From assembly GCA_965200835.1 (NCBI GenBank), contig OZ241390.1, positions 1,860,001 through 1,924,000 of the forward strand: a stretch of DNA of 64,000 bases. The letters run 5' to 3'. The notes beneath the pieces are model-generated. The model saw only the letters and a list, made by a program, of their open reading frames with translations, did no database searches and was not told the DNA's origin. Position 1 is the stretch's first letter. Each line of letters starts with the position of its first letter. Origin of the DNA: JAPPFW01 sp965200835. Its GTDB lineage: Bacteria > Actinomycetota > Acidimicrobiia > Spongiisociales > Spongiisociaceae. The translations under genes and the position numbers were made by a program. Below, in pieces: positions 54,240-62,939 of this stretch.

Positions 54240-56276
54240 ATGAGCAGCCGGGTAGCGGTCGATGTCGGAGGAACCTTTACGGACATAGTGCGCCTCGATG
54301 GCGATGGCACGCTGCGTTTCGAGAAGGTCCCAACCACTCCGGATGAACCAACCCGCGGAGTGATCGACTCCCTCCACCGGGCAGAGGTGCCGATGGACGG
54401 CACCAGCATGTTCACCCATGGCACCACCCTCGGCTTGAATGCCCTCCTCACCAGAAGCGGAGCCCGCACGGCGGTCATCGCCACTCGCGGTTTTCGGGAC
54501 GTGTATCTGCTGGGTCGTACCGCCCGTGAGGGCAACTACAACATCCTGTATCGCAAGCCTCCCGGGCTCCTAGAGCGATACGACACATACGAGGTCCCCG
54601 AGAGGATGCTGTTCGACGGGACGGTTCACCAGGAATTCGATGCTGACGAGGCCCGGCGGGTAGCGGAACTGATCAGGGACCGCGGTTACCAGGCGGTGGC
54701 GATTGGCTTCCTCCATGCCTACGCCAATCCCACCCACGAGGTTGCTATGCGGGAGATTCTGAATGAGGTCATACCCGATATAGAGGTCTCGATCTCCTCC
54801 GACCTATCCCGGGAGTACCGAGAGTACGAGCGAACCAGTACCGCCGTGCTGGATGCCTATATAAAGCCGATCGTCCGGACCTATCTGTACGATCTGGAGA
54901 ACGAGCTGATGTCCAACGGTTTCAGCGGCCGGTTCCTGATGATGCGCTCCGGGGGAGGCTCAATGACGGCCGCCGCCGCCCGCGAGCAGCCGGTGAACCT
55001 GATCCTTTCCGGGCCTGCCGGCGGGGTGATCGGCGCGGCGGGATTCGCCTCTATGGTCGGTGACCCCAACCTGATAACGGTGGATATGGGTGGCACCAGC
55101 CTCGATGCCTCTCTGATCGTGGATGGGCGCCCGGTATTGCATCACGCGGCCGAGTTCCAGGGTCTCCCGATCAACATCTCGTCCCTCTACATCCATACGA
55201 TTGGCGCCGGGGGTGGATCCATCGCCTGGATCGACGAAGCGGGGGGCCTGCAAGTTGGACCGCAGAGCGCCGGAGCCGATCCCGGGCCGGCATCCTACGG
55301 GGCCGGGGGCATCGATCCAACGTTTACCGATGCCGCCCTGGTCATGGGCTATCTGGGTAAGGAAACCCCGCTGGGAGGCACCCTCGCGCTGTCGGAGGAG
55401 CTGGCACGCCAGGCGCTCACTCCGCTGGCCGACCGGATGGAGATGTCGGTGGAGAGATTCGCGCGGGGGGTGGTCCAGATCTCTACCACCAAGATCGTGG
55501 GAGCGGTTCGTGCCATAACGGTAGAGCTGGGACGGGATCCCAAGGACTTCGCTCTGCTGGCCTTCGGAGGAGCAGGGGGCATCGTAGGAGTGGACGTGGC
55601 CCGGGATCTCGGTATGGCCAGGGTGATCATCCCACCCGGACAGGGTGCCTTTTCTGCCTTGGGCATGCTGATGACCGATGTGCAGAGGGACTTCTCCCGC
55701 ACCTCGGTGATGCCCTTGCAGGCGCTCAATACCGAGCATCTGGACACTGCCTTCGCCGATATGTCGGTCGAGGCGGCCGAGATCCTGGAGGAGGAAGGCT
55801 TTCCCCCTGAGCGGCAGGTAACTTCGCGGGCAGTGGACCTCCGATACACCGGGCAGGAACACTCGGTGTCCATCGGCCTTCCGGATGGGGTAGTCGAAGA
55901 CCCGATCGACTATCTCGCTACCAAGTTCGAGGACGAGCACAGGCAGCACTATGGCCACACAATGGATGATCCGGTGGAGATAACCACCTTCCGTCTGGGC
56001 GCGGTCGGGACGGTGGACAAGCCGGATCTGCCGCTCCTTCCCGCCCGGGACAAGGGCTCGGCTCAGCCCTTCTCGATCCGGCCCATGCTGTCCGGCACGG
56101 GTAGTACCTGGGTGGACACCAGCGTCTACCTGCGAGACGACTTGCGCGCGGGGGACGAGATAGCCGGGCCGGCCATCATCGTCGAGCACACGGCTACCAC
56201 GGTGTTCCATACTGGTGACTGGTTGAGAGTAGGTGAGCACGGCGAGCTAGTGATCACCCTGGGAGGTGCATCATGA
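54240..56276 (+). CDS. Hydantoinase/oxoprolinase A-type subunit
   Basis: A 678-residue ATP-dependent hydantoinase/5-oxoprolinase A (acetone-carboxylase-beta-like) protein. The N-terminal actin-fold motif is VAVDVGGTFTDIVRLDGDG, then FTHGTTLGLNALL and MGGTSLDASLI. The middle holds a DPGPASYGAGG loop and the C-terminal GPAIIVEHTATTVFHTGDWLRV. It forms a complex with the B-type subunit that starts in a four-base overlap. The pair opens N-substituted hydantoins or 5-oxoproline-type rings with ATP. The first ATG that fits the family is 54240 (an upstream frame exists to 54186). AGGAGG upstream. Confidence 0.9.
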   Translation: MSSRVAVDVGGTFTDIVRLDGDGTLRFEKVPTTPDEPTRGVIDSLHRAEVPMDGTSMFTHGTTLGLNALLTRSGARTAVIATRGFRDVYLLGRTAREGNYNILYRKPPGLLERYDTYEVPERMLFDGTVHQEFDADEARRVAELIRDRGYQAVAIGFLHAYANPTHEVAMREILNEVIPDIEVSISSDLSREYREYERTSTAVLDAYIKPIVRTYLYDLENELMSNGFSGRFLMMRSGGGSMTAAAAREQPVNLILSGPAGGVIGAAGFASMVGDPNLITVDMGGTSLDASLIVDGRPVLHHAAEFQGLPINISSLYIHTIGAGGGSIAWIDEAGGLQVGPQSAGADPGPASYGAGGIDPTFTDAALVMGYLGKETPLGGTLALSEELARQALTPLADRMEMSVERFARGVVQISTTKIVGAVRAITVELGRDPKDFALLAFGGAGGIVGVDVARDLGMARVIIPPGQGAFSALGMLMTDVQRDFSRTSVMPLQALNTEHLDTAFADMSVEAAEILEEEGFPPERQVTSRAVDLRYTGQEHSVSIGLPDGVVEDPIDYLATKFEDEHRQHYGHTMDDPVEITTFRLGAVGTVDKPDLPLLPARDKGSAQPFSIRPMLSGTGSTWVDTSVYLRDDLRAGDEIAGPAIIVEHTATTVFHTGDWLRVGEHGELVITLGGAS

Positions 56277-57982
56277 TCGATGCGATTACCACTGAGATAA
56301 TCCGCCACGGCTTGGTCTCGGCTTGCGACGAGATGGCTCGCAACCTGTGCCGGACCTCCTACAACACGGTGGTCTATGAGATCCATGACTACGGAATAGG
56401 GCTCCACGATGAGAACGGCGACATCGTGGCCGACACTCCGGGCATTGCGGTGTTCACCAGAGGAAACGACTACGGCATCAAGCGTTCCATCGAGTTTCTC
56501 GGCAAGGACGAGATGAAGCCGGGCGATGTGTTCTTCAACAACTATCCCTACTGGTCGTCCGCCCACACTCTCGATCCGCTGATCTTCGCTCCCATCCATG
56601 TCGAAGACCGGCTGATCGGATTCGCCTCCTGCCGGGTGCATGTGCTGGACCTGAAGCAGAAGGATCCCGGATACGTGCTGGACTCGACCGACATGTATCA
56701 GGAAGGCATCTTCTTCCCGGTGGTGAGGCTCTACCGCCAGGGCGAGATCCAGCAGGACATCTTCAACATCGTCCGGTTCAACAGCCGGCTTCCCAGCCAC
56801 ACCATCGGCGACATGCAGGCCCAGGTCTCGGCAGTGATAACCGGAGTAAGACGTGCTAAGGAGATCGCCGACAAGTTCGGAACCGACACCCTGGTCGAAG
56901 CCATGCAGGCCATCAACGATCACGGGGAACGGCTGGCGCTGGCCGCCCTCAGGCGGATGCCGAAGGGCACTTGGAGCGCGGTCGACTACGTGGATCACGA
57001 TGGGGTGGACCTCGACAAGCCGGTCAAGATGGCGGTGACCATCACGGTGACTGACGATGAGATGATCGTCGACTGGACCGACAGCAGCGATGACGTCCGG
57101 GGACCGATCAACCTGCCCCGGGGGATGACCGAGGCCTTCAACTGCCTGATCTTCAAGGCGCTCACCACCCCGGACTGGCCAGTGACGGCGGGTAACTTCC
57201 GGCCCCTACGGATCATCACCAAGGAAGGTTCGGTGATGCATGCCGTGCCTCCCATGCCTACCTTCACGCTGTGGACCGGGCTCCTGGGCGGTGAAGTGAT
57301 GCTGAAGGCCCTCTCCCAGGGCATGCCCGATCGGGTGCCGGCCTGCTCGGGTGGGGATGTGTGCTCGGTCATGGCGCTGGGGATGAATCCGAGAACCAAT
57401 GCGCCCTGGCTGGAGGCCACCAACGACGCGGTGGGCTTCGGCGCCCATGCCGGAGGGGACGGCGAGGACGGGATCATGCACATCACCGAGCCGGGGTGTC
57501 GCAACAACCCGGTGGAAGTGCTGGAGGTGAAGGGCCCCATGCTCATCGAGAGTTATGGCTATCGCACCGACACCGGCGGTCTCGGCCAGCATCGGGGCGG
57601 AGTGGGCGTCAGCCGGGTGTACAAGTTCCAGGCCCCCACCACTGCCATCGCCATCCTCTACAAGACCACCCCGCCCTGGGGGTTCAACGGTGGGGGAATG
57701 GCGGACCCCAACCACATCCTGATCGATCCCGGCACCGACCGGGAGGTCCGGCAGGGGGGAAGCTACAACCTGCTCGAGGCCGGGCAGGGACTGGCCAACA
57801 ACACCGGCGGCGGGGGCGGATGGGGCGATCCGCTCGAGCGAGACCCGGCGGCAGTGGCCCGGGATGTGCGCAACGGGTTCGTGTCACTGGTTGCCGCCGA
57901 GCGAGACTATGGGGTTTCGGTAGATCCCGACAGCTTCGAGGTCGATGAGGAGGTAACCGCAGCTTTGCGATCGGGGTCGTAA
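56273..57982 (+). CDS. Hydantoinase/oxoprolinase B-type subunit
   Basis: A 569-residue partner of the A subunit. The N-terminal TTEIIRHGLVSACDEMARNL and DVFFNNYPYWSSAHTLD are family features, with the Zn/metal-binding region SRLPSHTIGDMQAQVSA. The C-terminal VKGPMLIESYGYRTDTGG and GGQ/RGGVGVSR region completes the fold. Translationally coupled to the A subunit by ATGA. It probably hydrolyses the phosphorylated ring intermediate. It converges after 16 bases on the amidohydrolase operon. Hydantoin or N-carbamoyl substrates are likely but not provable. Confidence 0.9.
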   Translation: MIDAITTEIIRHGLVSACDEMARNLCRTSYNTVVYEIHDYGIGLHDENGDIVADTPGIAVFTRGNDYGIKRSIEFLGKDEMKPGDVFFNNYPYWSSAHTLDPLIFAPIHVEDRLIGFASCRVHVLDLKQKDPGYVLDSTDMYQEGIFFPVVRLYRQGEIQQDIFNIVRFNSRLPSHTIGDMQAQVSAVITGVRRAKEIADKFGTDTLVEAMQAINDHGERLALAALRRMPKGTWSAVDYVDHDGVDLDKPVKMAVTITVTDDEMIVDWTDSSDDVRGPINLPRGMTEAFNCLIFKALTTPDWPVTAGNFRPLRIITKEGSVMHAVPPMPTFTLWTGLLGGEVMLKALSQGMPDRVPACSGGDVCSVMALGMNPRTNAPWLEATNDAVGFGAHAGGDGEDGIMHITEPGCRNNPVEVLEVKGPMLIESYGYRTDTGGLGQHRGGVGVSRVYKFQAPTTAIAILYKTTPPWGFNGGGMADPNHILIDPGTDREVRQGGSYNLLEAGQGLANNTGGGGGWGDPLERDPAAVARDVRNGFVSLVAAERDYGVSVDPDSFEVDEEVTAALRSGS

Positions 57983-57998
57983 CTATCCGCTTCCCCTC

Positions 57999-59195
57999 CT
58001 AGGAGCCGACCACCTTCCCGGACTGGATCACGGTCCGACCGCCGTCCCACAATGCTTGCGGCTGGTCGAAGGGATTGCCTTCCAAGATCACCAGGTCGGC
58101 GATAGCGCCCACCCGGATAGAACCCAGATCCGGGCGGCCGATTATCTCTGCGTTCACCGATGTAGCGGAGCGCAGCACGTCTGCTACTTCGTCGACCTGG
58201 CAGCGGGTGCGGAACTCGAATAGCTGGTCGTCCTCGAGGTCTCCCATCAGGTCGGTCCCAAGCCCGATCCGGATGCCTGCCTGGCGGGCTATAGCGATGG
58301 AATCCAGGCCGCGGTGTAGCACCTCCCGGTTCTTTTCTTGGGACACCTTCGGCAGCCCCAGCTGATCTCCCCGCCGGTCCATCGAGTCATAACACCCCAG
58401 GGTGGGCACCAGATAGGCACCGACCTCAGCCATGAGGGCAGCCGACTCCTCGTCCAACAAGTTCCCATGCTCGATAGTACGAACACCATTGCGAACCGAG
58501 TGGAGGATGGCCTCGGGCGAGTAGGCGTGGGCAGCTACATAGGAACCCCGGGCCGTGGCCTCGTAACACACCGCCGCCACTTCATCCGCCGAGTATTGAG
58601 GATTGCGGAGCGGATCGGTGGGCGAGAACACCCCACCGGACGTGAAAAGCTTGATGACATGCGCTCCGGTCCGGAATCGCTCCCGGGCGGCGGCTCTCAG
58701 TGGGTCGACCCCATCCACCACCTCGCACAGGTGACTACATAGCAACCCCCCGCTCAGATGGCCGGGCCGCATGTCACCATGGCCCCCGGTCTGGCTCAAG
58801 CCGGGACCGCTGAACAGGTAGCGTGGTCCGGGTATCAGACCTTCGTCGAGCGACATCCGCAACCCTATATCCCCGCCGGCCACGTCCCTTACCGTGGTGA
58901 ATCCCCGACCGAGAGCGGCTTGGAGACGCTTGGCCGCCTTAGCCGCCACGTAGCTCAACGGAAGCCCTTCCAATTCCCGGGAGTCGAGACTCACCCCATA
59001 GGCATGGAAGTGCAGGTCCAGGAAGCCGGGTGTAACCAGACACCCTTCGGCTTCGATCACCTCGGCCCCGCCGGGCGGAGGACCACCCACGCCGACGATC
59101 TTCCCGCCCTCCACATGGACCGGATGAGAGGTCGGCTCGGCAGTGACCCCATCGAACACCAGGCCACCCATGATGGACAGCCGGTGCGGGCTCAT
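57999..59195 (-). CDS. Amidohydrolase, last gene of an ABC-importer operon
   Basis: A 398-residue amidohydrolase with LVTPGFLDLHFHAYG (HxH), SQTGGHGDMRPGH, IKLFTSGGVFSP, AAHAYSPE, RTIEHGNLLDE and GLGTDLMGD, the full metal and catalytic set. It is a paralogue of the 43584-44825 protein. ATG 59195 shares an A with the permease stop (TGATG), so it is co-translated with the transport operon. This suggests that the imported compound is its substrate, probably a cyclic amide or dipeptide-like molecule. The longer frame to 59342 has no coding signal. Confidence 0.88.
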   Translation of the reverse strand: MSPHRLSIMGGLVFDGVTAEPTSHPVHVEGGKIVGVGGPPPGGAEVIEAEGCLVTPGFLDLHFHAYGVSLDSRELEGLPLSYVAAKAAKRLQAALGRGFTTVRDVAGGDIGLRMSLDEGLIPGPRYLFSGPGLSQTGGHGDMRPGHLSGGLLCSHLCEVVDGVDPLRAAARERFRTGAHVIKLFTSGGVFSPTDPLRNPQYSADEVAAVCYEATARGSYVAAHAYSPEAILHSVRNGVRTIEHGNLLDEESAALMAEVGAYLVPTLGCYDSMDRRGDQLGLPKVSQEKNREVLHRGLDSIAIARQAGIRIGLGTDLMGDLEDDQLFEFRTRCQVDEVADVLRSATSVNAEIIGRPDLGSIRVGAIADLVILEGNPFDQPQALWDGGRTVIQSGKVVGS

Positions 59196-60208
59196 CAACG
59201 CCTCTTCTTGCCGGCGCTCAGGGCTACCGCCAGCACGATGATCACCCCGGTGGTGAGTTCCCGGTAGAACGGGTTGGCGTTGAGGATGTTGAAGCCGTTG
59301 TTGATCAAGGCCAGCAGCATCACTCCGGCCACCGACCTCCACACTGCCCCCTCGCCGCCATAGATGCTGGTTCCTCCCAGGATGACCGCCGCGATGGCTT
59401 GCAATTCCAGCCCGAGGCCGGCTTGGGCCGATCCGGTAGCCACCCTCGAGACCGTAATGGCACCGGCGATGCCTGCCGCCAGGCCGCTCAAAGCAAAGGT
59501 AAGTACCTGGATGCGGAGATTGCGGACCCCCGACAGGATGGCCGCGTTCACGTTGCCGCCCACTGCATAGATGTGTCGTCCCGGCACGGTCCGCGTCAGA
59601 AGTGCAGAAAACCCGATGAAGGCGGCTATGAGGATGAAGACCGCATAGTTGATCTGCCAGATGCGACCCCTGCCCAGCGCCGAAAACGTCTCGTTGTTGG
59701 TGAGAGAGATCAAGGACCCACCGGTGATCAAAACTGCCAAGCCCCGGTAGACGAGGCTGGTGGCCAGGGTCGCCAGAAAGGAATGGACTCGCAGGCCGGT
59801 CACCACTAGGCCGTTGATCAATCCCAGGCCCAGACCGACCACGGGCGCGGCCACCAATCCCAACACCTCGTCGACGTGCAAACCGATCCAGGAAGCCGAG
59901 ACCGCCGCCACCGCGAACATGGCACCGGTCGAAAGATCGAACCCGCCAGCAATGATCACCAGCGTGCCGGCCATAGCCACTATCGCCAAGGGCGTGTTCT
60001 GGTTGAGAATGTTCAACAGGTTCCGGGGGGAGAAAAAGGCGTCACTGGAGAACGACAGGGTGATGAACAGCAACACCAGCAATATCACCACCCCGTAGCG
60101 GCGGATAAAGTCGGTTATCGGTACCCAGTTGAACCCGCTCTTCGGGTCTCCCTCGGCCCCATCACCCGGATCGGCCGACGAGGCCCAAAACGGCAACGGC
60201 AGGCTCAT
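59195..60208 (-). CDS. ABC transporter permease (ribose/galactose type)
   Basis: A 337-residue permease of the RbsC/MglC family. At least eight membrane segments can be traced, starting at YGVVILLVLLFITLSF; the family motif GFDLSTGAMFAVAAV (G-D-L-S-x-G) follows, and GRHIYAVGGNVNAA resembles the EAA-like loop for the ATPase. The start is ATG 60208, overlapping the ATPase stop by four bases. Presumably dimerises in the membrane and passes the ligand delivered by the binding lipoprotein. Confidence 0.9.
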   Translation of the reverse strand: MSLPLPFWASSADPGDGAEGDPKSGFNWVPITDFIRRYGVVILLVLLFITLSFSSDAFFSPRNLLNILNQNTPLAIVAMAGTLVIIAGGFDLSTGAMFAVAAVSASWIGLHVDEVLGLVAAPVVGLGLGLINGLVVTGLRVHSFLATLATSLVYRGLAVLITGGSLISLTNNETFSALGRGRIWQINYAVFILIAAFIGFSALLTRTVPGRHIYAVGGNVNAAILSGVRNLRIQVLTFALSGLAAGIAGAITVSRVATGSAQAGLGLELQAIAAVILGGTSIYGGEGAVWRSVAGVMLLALINNGFNILNANPFYRELTTGVIIVLAVALSAGKKRR

Positions 60209-61740
60209 GCGATCCTCTTTGCCTGGTCGACCGCGCTGAAAAGGCGATCCAGCACCTCGTTCATAGTCCACTCATCGGCATCGGCGCCTCCGATCAAGCG
60301 GCCTTCCGACATGAGCAATACACGATGGGATAGATGCATGACCTCCTCCAACTCCGACGAAACCAGGATGACCGCCGCGCCTTGAGCGGCTATGTCGAGG
60401 ATCGCGTCATATATGGCTCGCTTGGCCCCGATGTCGACGCCTCGAGTGGGTTCGTCCAACAGGATCACCTTCGGTGTTTCCAGCGTCCACTTGGCGAACA
60501 GGACCTTCTGCTGGTTGCCACCCGAGAAGCCCTCGATATCACCTTCAGGATCGGGAGGTACCACCTTCAGTTTGCTGGTAGCTGCCGCAGCCGCCTTAGA
60601 TTCGGCCTGGCGATGGATCCAGCGTGTCCGCGTGGCAAACCGTCCCAGACGAGGCAGGCTCACGTTCTCTCGCACTTTCTGCACCATGACCAGGCCGAGG
60701 TTCCTCCGATCCTCCGGCAGCATCACTATCCCGGCTTCTATGGCGGTCTGGGGTGTCAAAGGCCCCAATACCTCGCCCTCCAGCACCAGTTCACCACGGT
60801 GTAAGGGTTCGGCTCCGAACAGCATCCTGAGCAGGTCGGTCCGCCCGCTGCCCACCAGACCGGCCACTCCGACGATCTCGCCGGCCCTCACCTCGAAGGT
60901 AATGGACCGGGGAACCCGGCCGGTCGCTTCCCTGACCTCCAACACCACCGGCTGCGTCGGATCCAGGGGAGGGCGGGGCGGAAAGGTTGCCTCGAGGGTC
61001 CTGCCCAGCATTCCCTCGATCAGCGTTGGCTTGGTCTCCACCGAAGTAGGGCCTGATCTGGTGATGGCACCATCGCGCATGATGGTTACCTGGTCAGCCA
61101 CTTCCAGCACATCTTCCAGAAAGTGGCTCACGTAGATGAGAGTTCGCCCTTCCCGCTTCAGTCCGGCGATCACTTCGTGGAGACGGTCGGTTTCGTCCTT
61201 GGTCAGCGACGAAGTCGGTTCGTCCATGATGATCAACCGGGCGTTGCGGGCCAGGGCCCGCAGGATCTCCACCTTCTGCTGATCGGCCAGGCGGAGGGAG
61301 CCTACGTTCACATCCGGGGGGATGCCGAAACCTACCTCCGCCTCCAGTGCTTCATATCGATCTTGCTCGGAACCGGTGATCACGCCGAAGCGGGACCACT
61401 CGATTCCGAGAAAGACATTCTCTGCGACGGAGCGAGCAGGCACCAGCGAGAGTTCCTGCTGGATGGTTGCGATACCGGCCGCCAGTGCGAGGGGAGGATC
61501 CCACTTGTGGATCAGCTCTCCATCGATGAACAGATCGCCGCGGTCCTGGGTGTAGAGACCTCCGATGATCTTGCCGAGGGTGGATTTGCCTGCTCCGTTC
61601 TCACCGACCAGAGCATGGATCTCACCGGCTCTGATCTCCAACGAGACCCGGTCCAGGGCCTGGGTAGCCCCGAATCGTTTGGAGATGTTGGAGAGAGTCG
61701 CCGAAGCACCCTCCACAGCTGGAGTCACATGGCGCTCCAC
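60205..61740 (-). CDS. ABC transporter ATP-binding protein, double-domain (RbsA/MglA type)
   Basis: A 511-residue protein with two nucleotide-binding domains. The first has GENGAGKSTLGKIIGG, LRLADQQKVEILRAL and IIMDEPTSSLTKDE. The second has a degenerate Walker A GLVGSGRTDLLRMLFG, and signature FSGGNQQKVLFAKW, and DEPTRGVDIGAKR, as in RbsA. It powers uptake with the permease. Start may be GTG 61740 or GTG 61728, which has a better spacing to GGTGGAG. The SBP gene stops 32 bases upstream. Confidence 0.92.
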   Translation of the reverse strand: MERHVTPAVEGASATLSNISKRFGATQALDRVSLEIRAGEIHALVGENGAGKSTLGKIIGGLYTQDRGDLFIDGELIHKWDPPLALAAGIATIQQELSLVPARSVAENVFLGIEWSRFGVITGSEQDRYEALEAEVGFGIPPDVNVGSLRLADQQKVEILRALARNARLIIMDEPTSSLTKDETDRLHEVIAGLKREGRTLIYVSHFLEDVLEVADQVTIMRDGAITRSGPTSVETKPTLIEGMLGRTLEATFPPRPPLDPTQPVVLEVREATGRVPRSITFEVRAGEIVGVAGLVGSGRTDLLRMLFGAEPLHRGELVLEGEVLGPLTPQTAIEAGIVMLPEDRRNLGLVMVQKVRENVSLPRLGRFATRTRWIHRQAESKAAAAATSKLKVVPPDPEGDIEGFSGGNQQKVLFAKWTLETPKVILLDEPTRGVDIGAKRAIYDAILDIAAQGAAVILVSSELEEVMHLSHRVLLMSEGRLIGGADADEWTMNEVLDRLFSAVDQAKRIA

Positions 61741-61772
61741 CTGCCCGTGCCGCAGTCGCTAAAGAGTCGGGA

Positions 61773-62828
61773 TCAACCGGCCCATTCAGCCTGCCAGTCC
61801 GGATTTGCATCCAGTTCCTTGGCGGTTACCACCGGGACTCCCAAGTCGTTCACCACGTTGAGGTCGTGAACGTCCTCGTAGGGCTCGCCACGCAGCGCCT
61901 TGATAACCGAGCTGGCTCCCAGATAACCCTCGGTTTCGGGGAAGTTCGAGGAGCTGGCATCCCAGATACCGGCCCGGATTCCTTCGATGGCGATGGCCGA
62001 AGCGCCGCCACCTGAGATCCACATCGGCTCGATGTCGACCCCGGCATCCTCCAGCGCCACCAGCGCCCCGGTCACGTGCTGATCGGCGTTGGACAGCAAC
62101 ACCTCGAACTCGGGATGAGCCTGCAGCAGGTCCTGCATGGTGGTTAGGGATGCGTCCTGGGAGTACTGGCCCTCACCAACCGCCAGGATCTCGATGTTGT
62201 CATGCTGGTTGAGCACTCCCTCGAATCCCTGGAGCCGCAGATTGTCGAAGGGGAACTGGAGCTGGCCCATGATGATGATCACCCGGCAAGGATCGATGTC
62301 TACACAGAAGTCGACCACCAGATTGGCCGCCGCCTGAGCACCAACCGTGACGGAACCGGCGACGGTGATCATTCCCTCCAGCTGTGGTTCGATGGTCTCC
62401 AGGTCGGGACCGATCGGGAACAAAGCAGTGGCGGTGGGGCCGGAAGCCAGGGCCTGTTCAGCGGCGGGCGCGATCCCTACCGGATCGTTGGGAACTATCA
62501 CATAGCCGTCGAAGCGACCCGATGCCACCACATCCTCGATCTGGTTGAACTGGTGCTCCGCGTTGAACTCCCCGTCGAACATCTCGGTCTCGACGTTGCC
62601 GGCCTCCGCAGCCGCTCTTTGCACGCCTTCATAGATGCTCTGGTTGTAGCTGTTCTGGCTCGACGAAGCGAAGAAGGCGACCCGTAGGGGTGCCGCCTCG
62701 GCTTCGGTGGTCGCGGGTGCCGCAGTAGTGGCGGGCGCAGCGGTAGTAGTCGTCTCCGCTTCTTCACCACCACAAGCAGAGACTATGAGTATGAACACCA
62801 GGAATAGAAGTGACGATCCTCTTCGCAT
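61773..62828 (-). CDS. ABC sugar-type substrate-binding lipoprotein
   Basis: A 351-residue lipoprotein: a signal peptide with lipobox LIVSAC, then a Thr/Ala/Pro-rich linker (TTTTAAPATTAAPATTE) typical of Acidimicrobiia, then a periplasmic-binding-protein fold of the ribose/LacI type (SYNQSIYEGVQRAAAEAG, GYVIVPNDPVGIAPAAEQAL). It delivers the ligand to the permease. First gene of the operon, with AAAGGAGG before ATG 62828. The ligand could be a sugar or, by context with the amidohydrolase, another small polar compound. Confidence 0.92.
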   Translation of the reverse strand: MRRGSSLLFLVFILIVSACGGEEAETTTTAAPATTAAPATTEAEAAPLRVAFFASSSQNSYNQSIYEGVQRAAAEAGNVETEMFDGEFNAEHQFNQIEDVVASGRFDGYVIVPNDPVGIAPAAEQALASGPTATALFPIGPDLETIEPQLEGMITVAGSVTVGAQAAANLVVDFCVDIDPCRVIIIMGQLQFPFDNLRLQGFEGVLNQHDNIEILAVGEGQYSQDASLTTMQDLLQAHPEFEVLLSNADQHVTGALVALEDAGVDIEPMWISGGGASAIAIEGIRAGIWDASSSNFPETEGYLGASSVIKALRGEPYEDVHDLNVVNDLGVPVVTAKELDANPDWQAEWAG

Positions 62829-62911
62829 CGGTTGGTCCTCCTTTGGATCAGGTCCGCGGCGACCGCCCCCTCGATCAAAGGGGGGACTCCGCTATGGATC
62901 CAACGATTATA
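62829..62911 (-). promoter_or_regulatory. Promoter and leader hairpin before the ABC operon
   Basis: A perfect TATAAT lies on the minus strand at 62906-62911, and a hairpin with C5/G5 arms (62866-62870 and 62880-62885) sits in the transcript leader. No -35 box is clear. Confidence 0.4.
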
Positions 62912-62939
62912 GAGATCAGGGAGGGTGGTCGGGGAGTGG

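Noticed and set aside
54960..56240. 426-codon minus-strand frame across the hydantoinase A gene
   Set aside because: Antisense to a gene with clear motifs; no family features.
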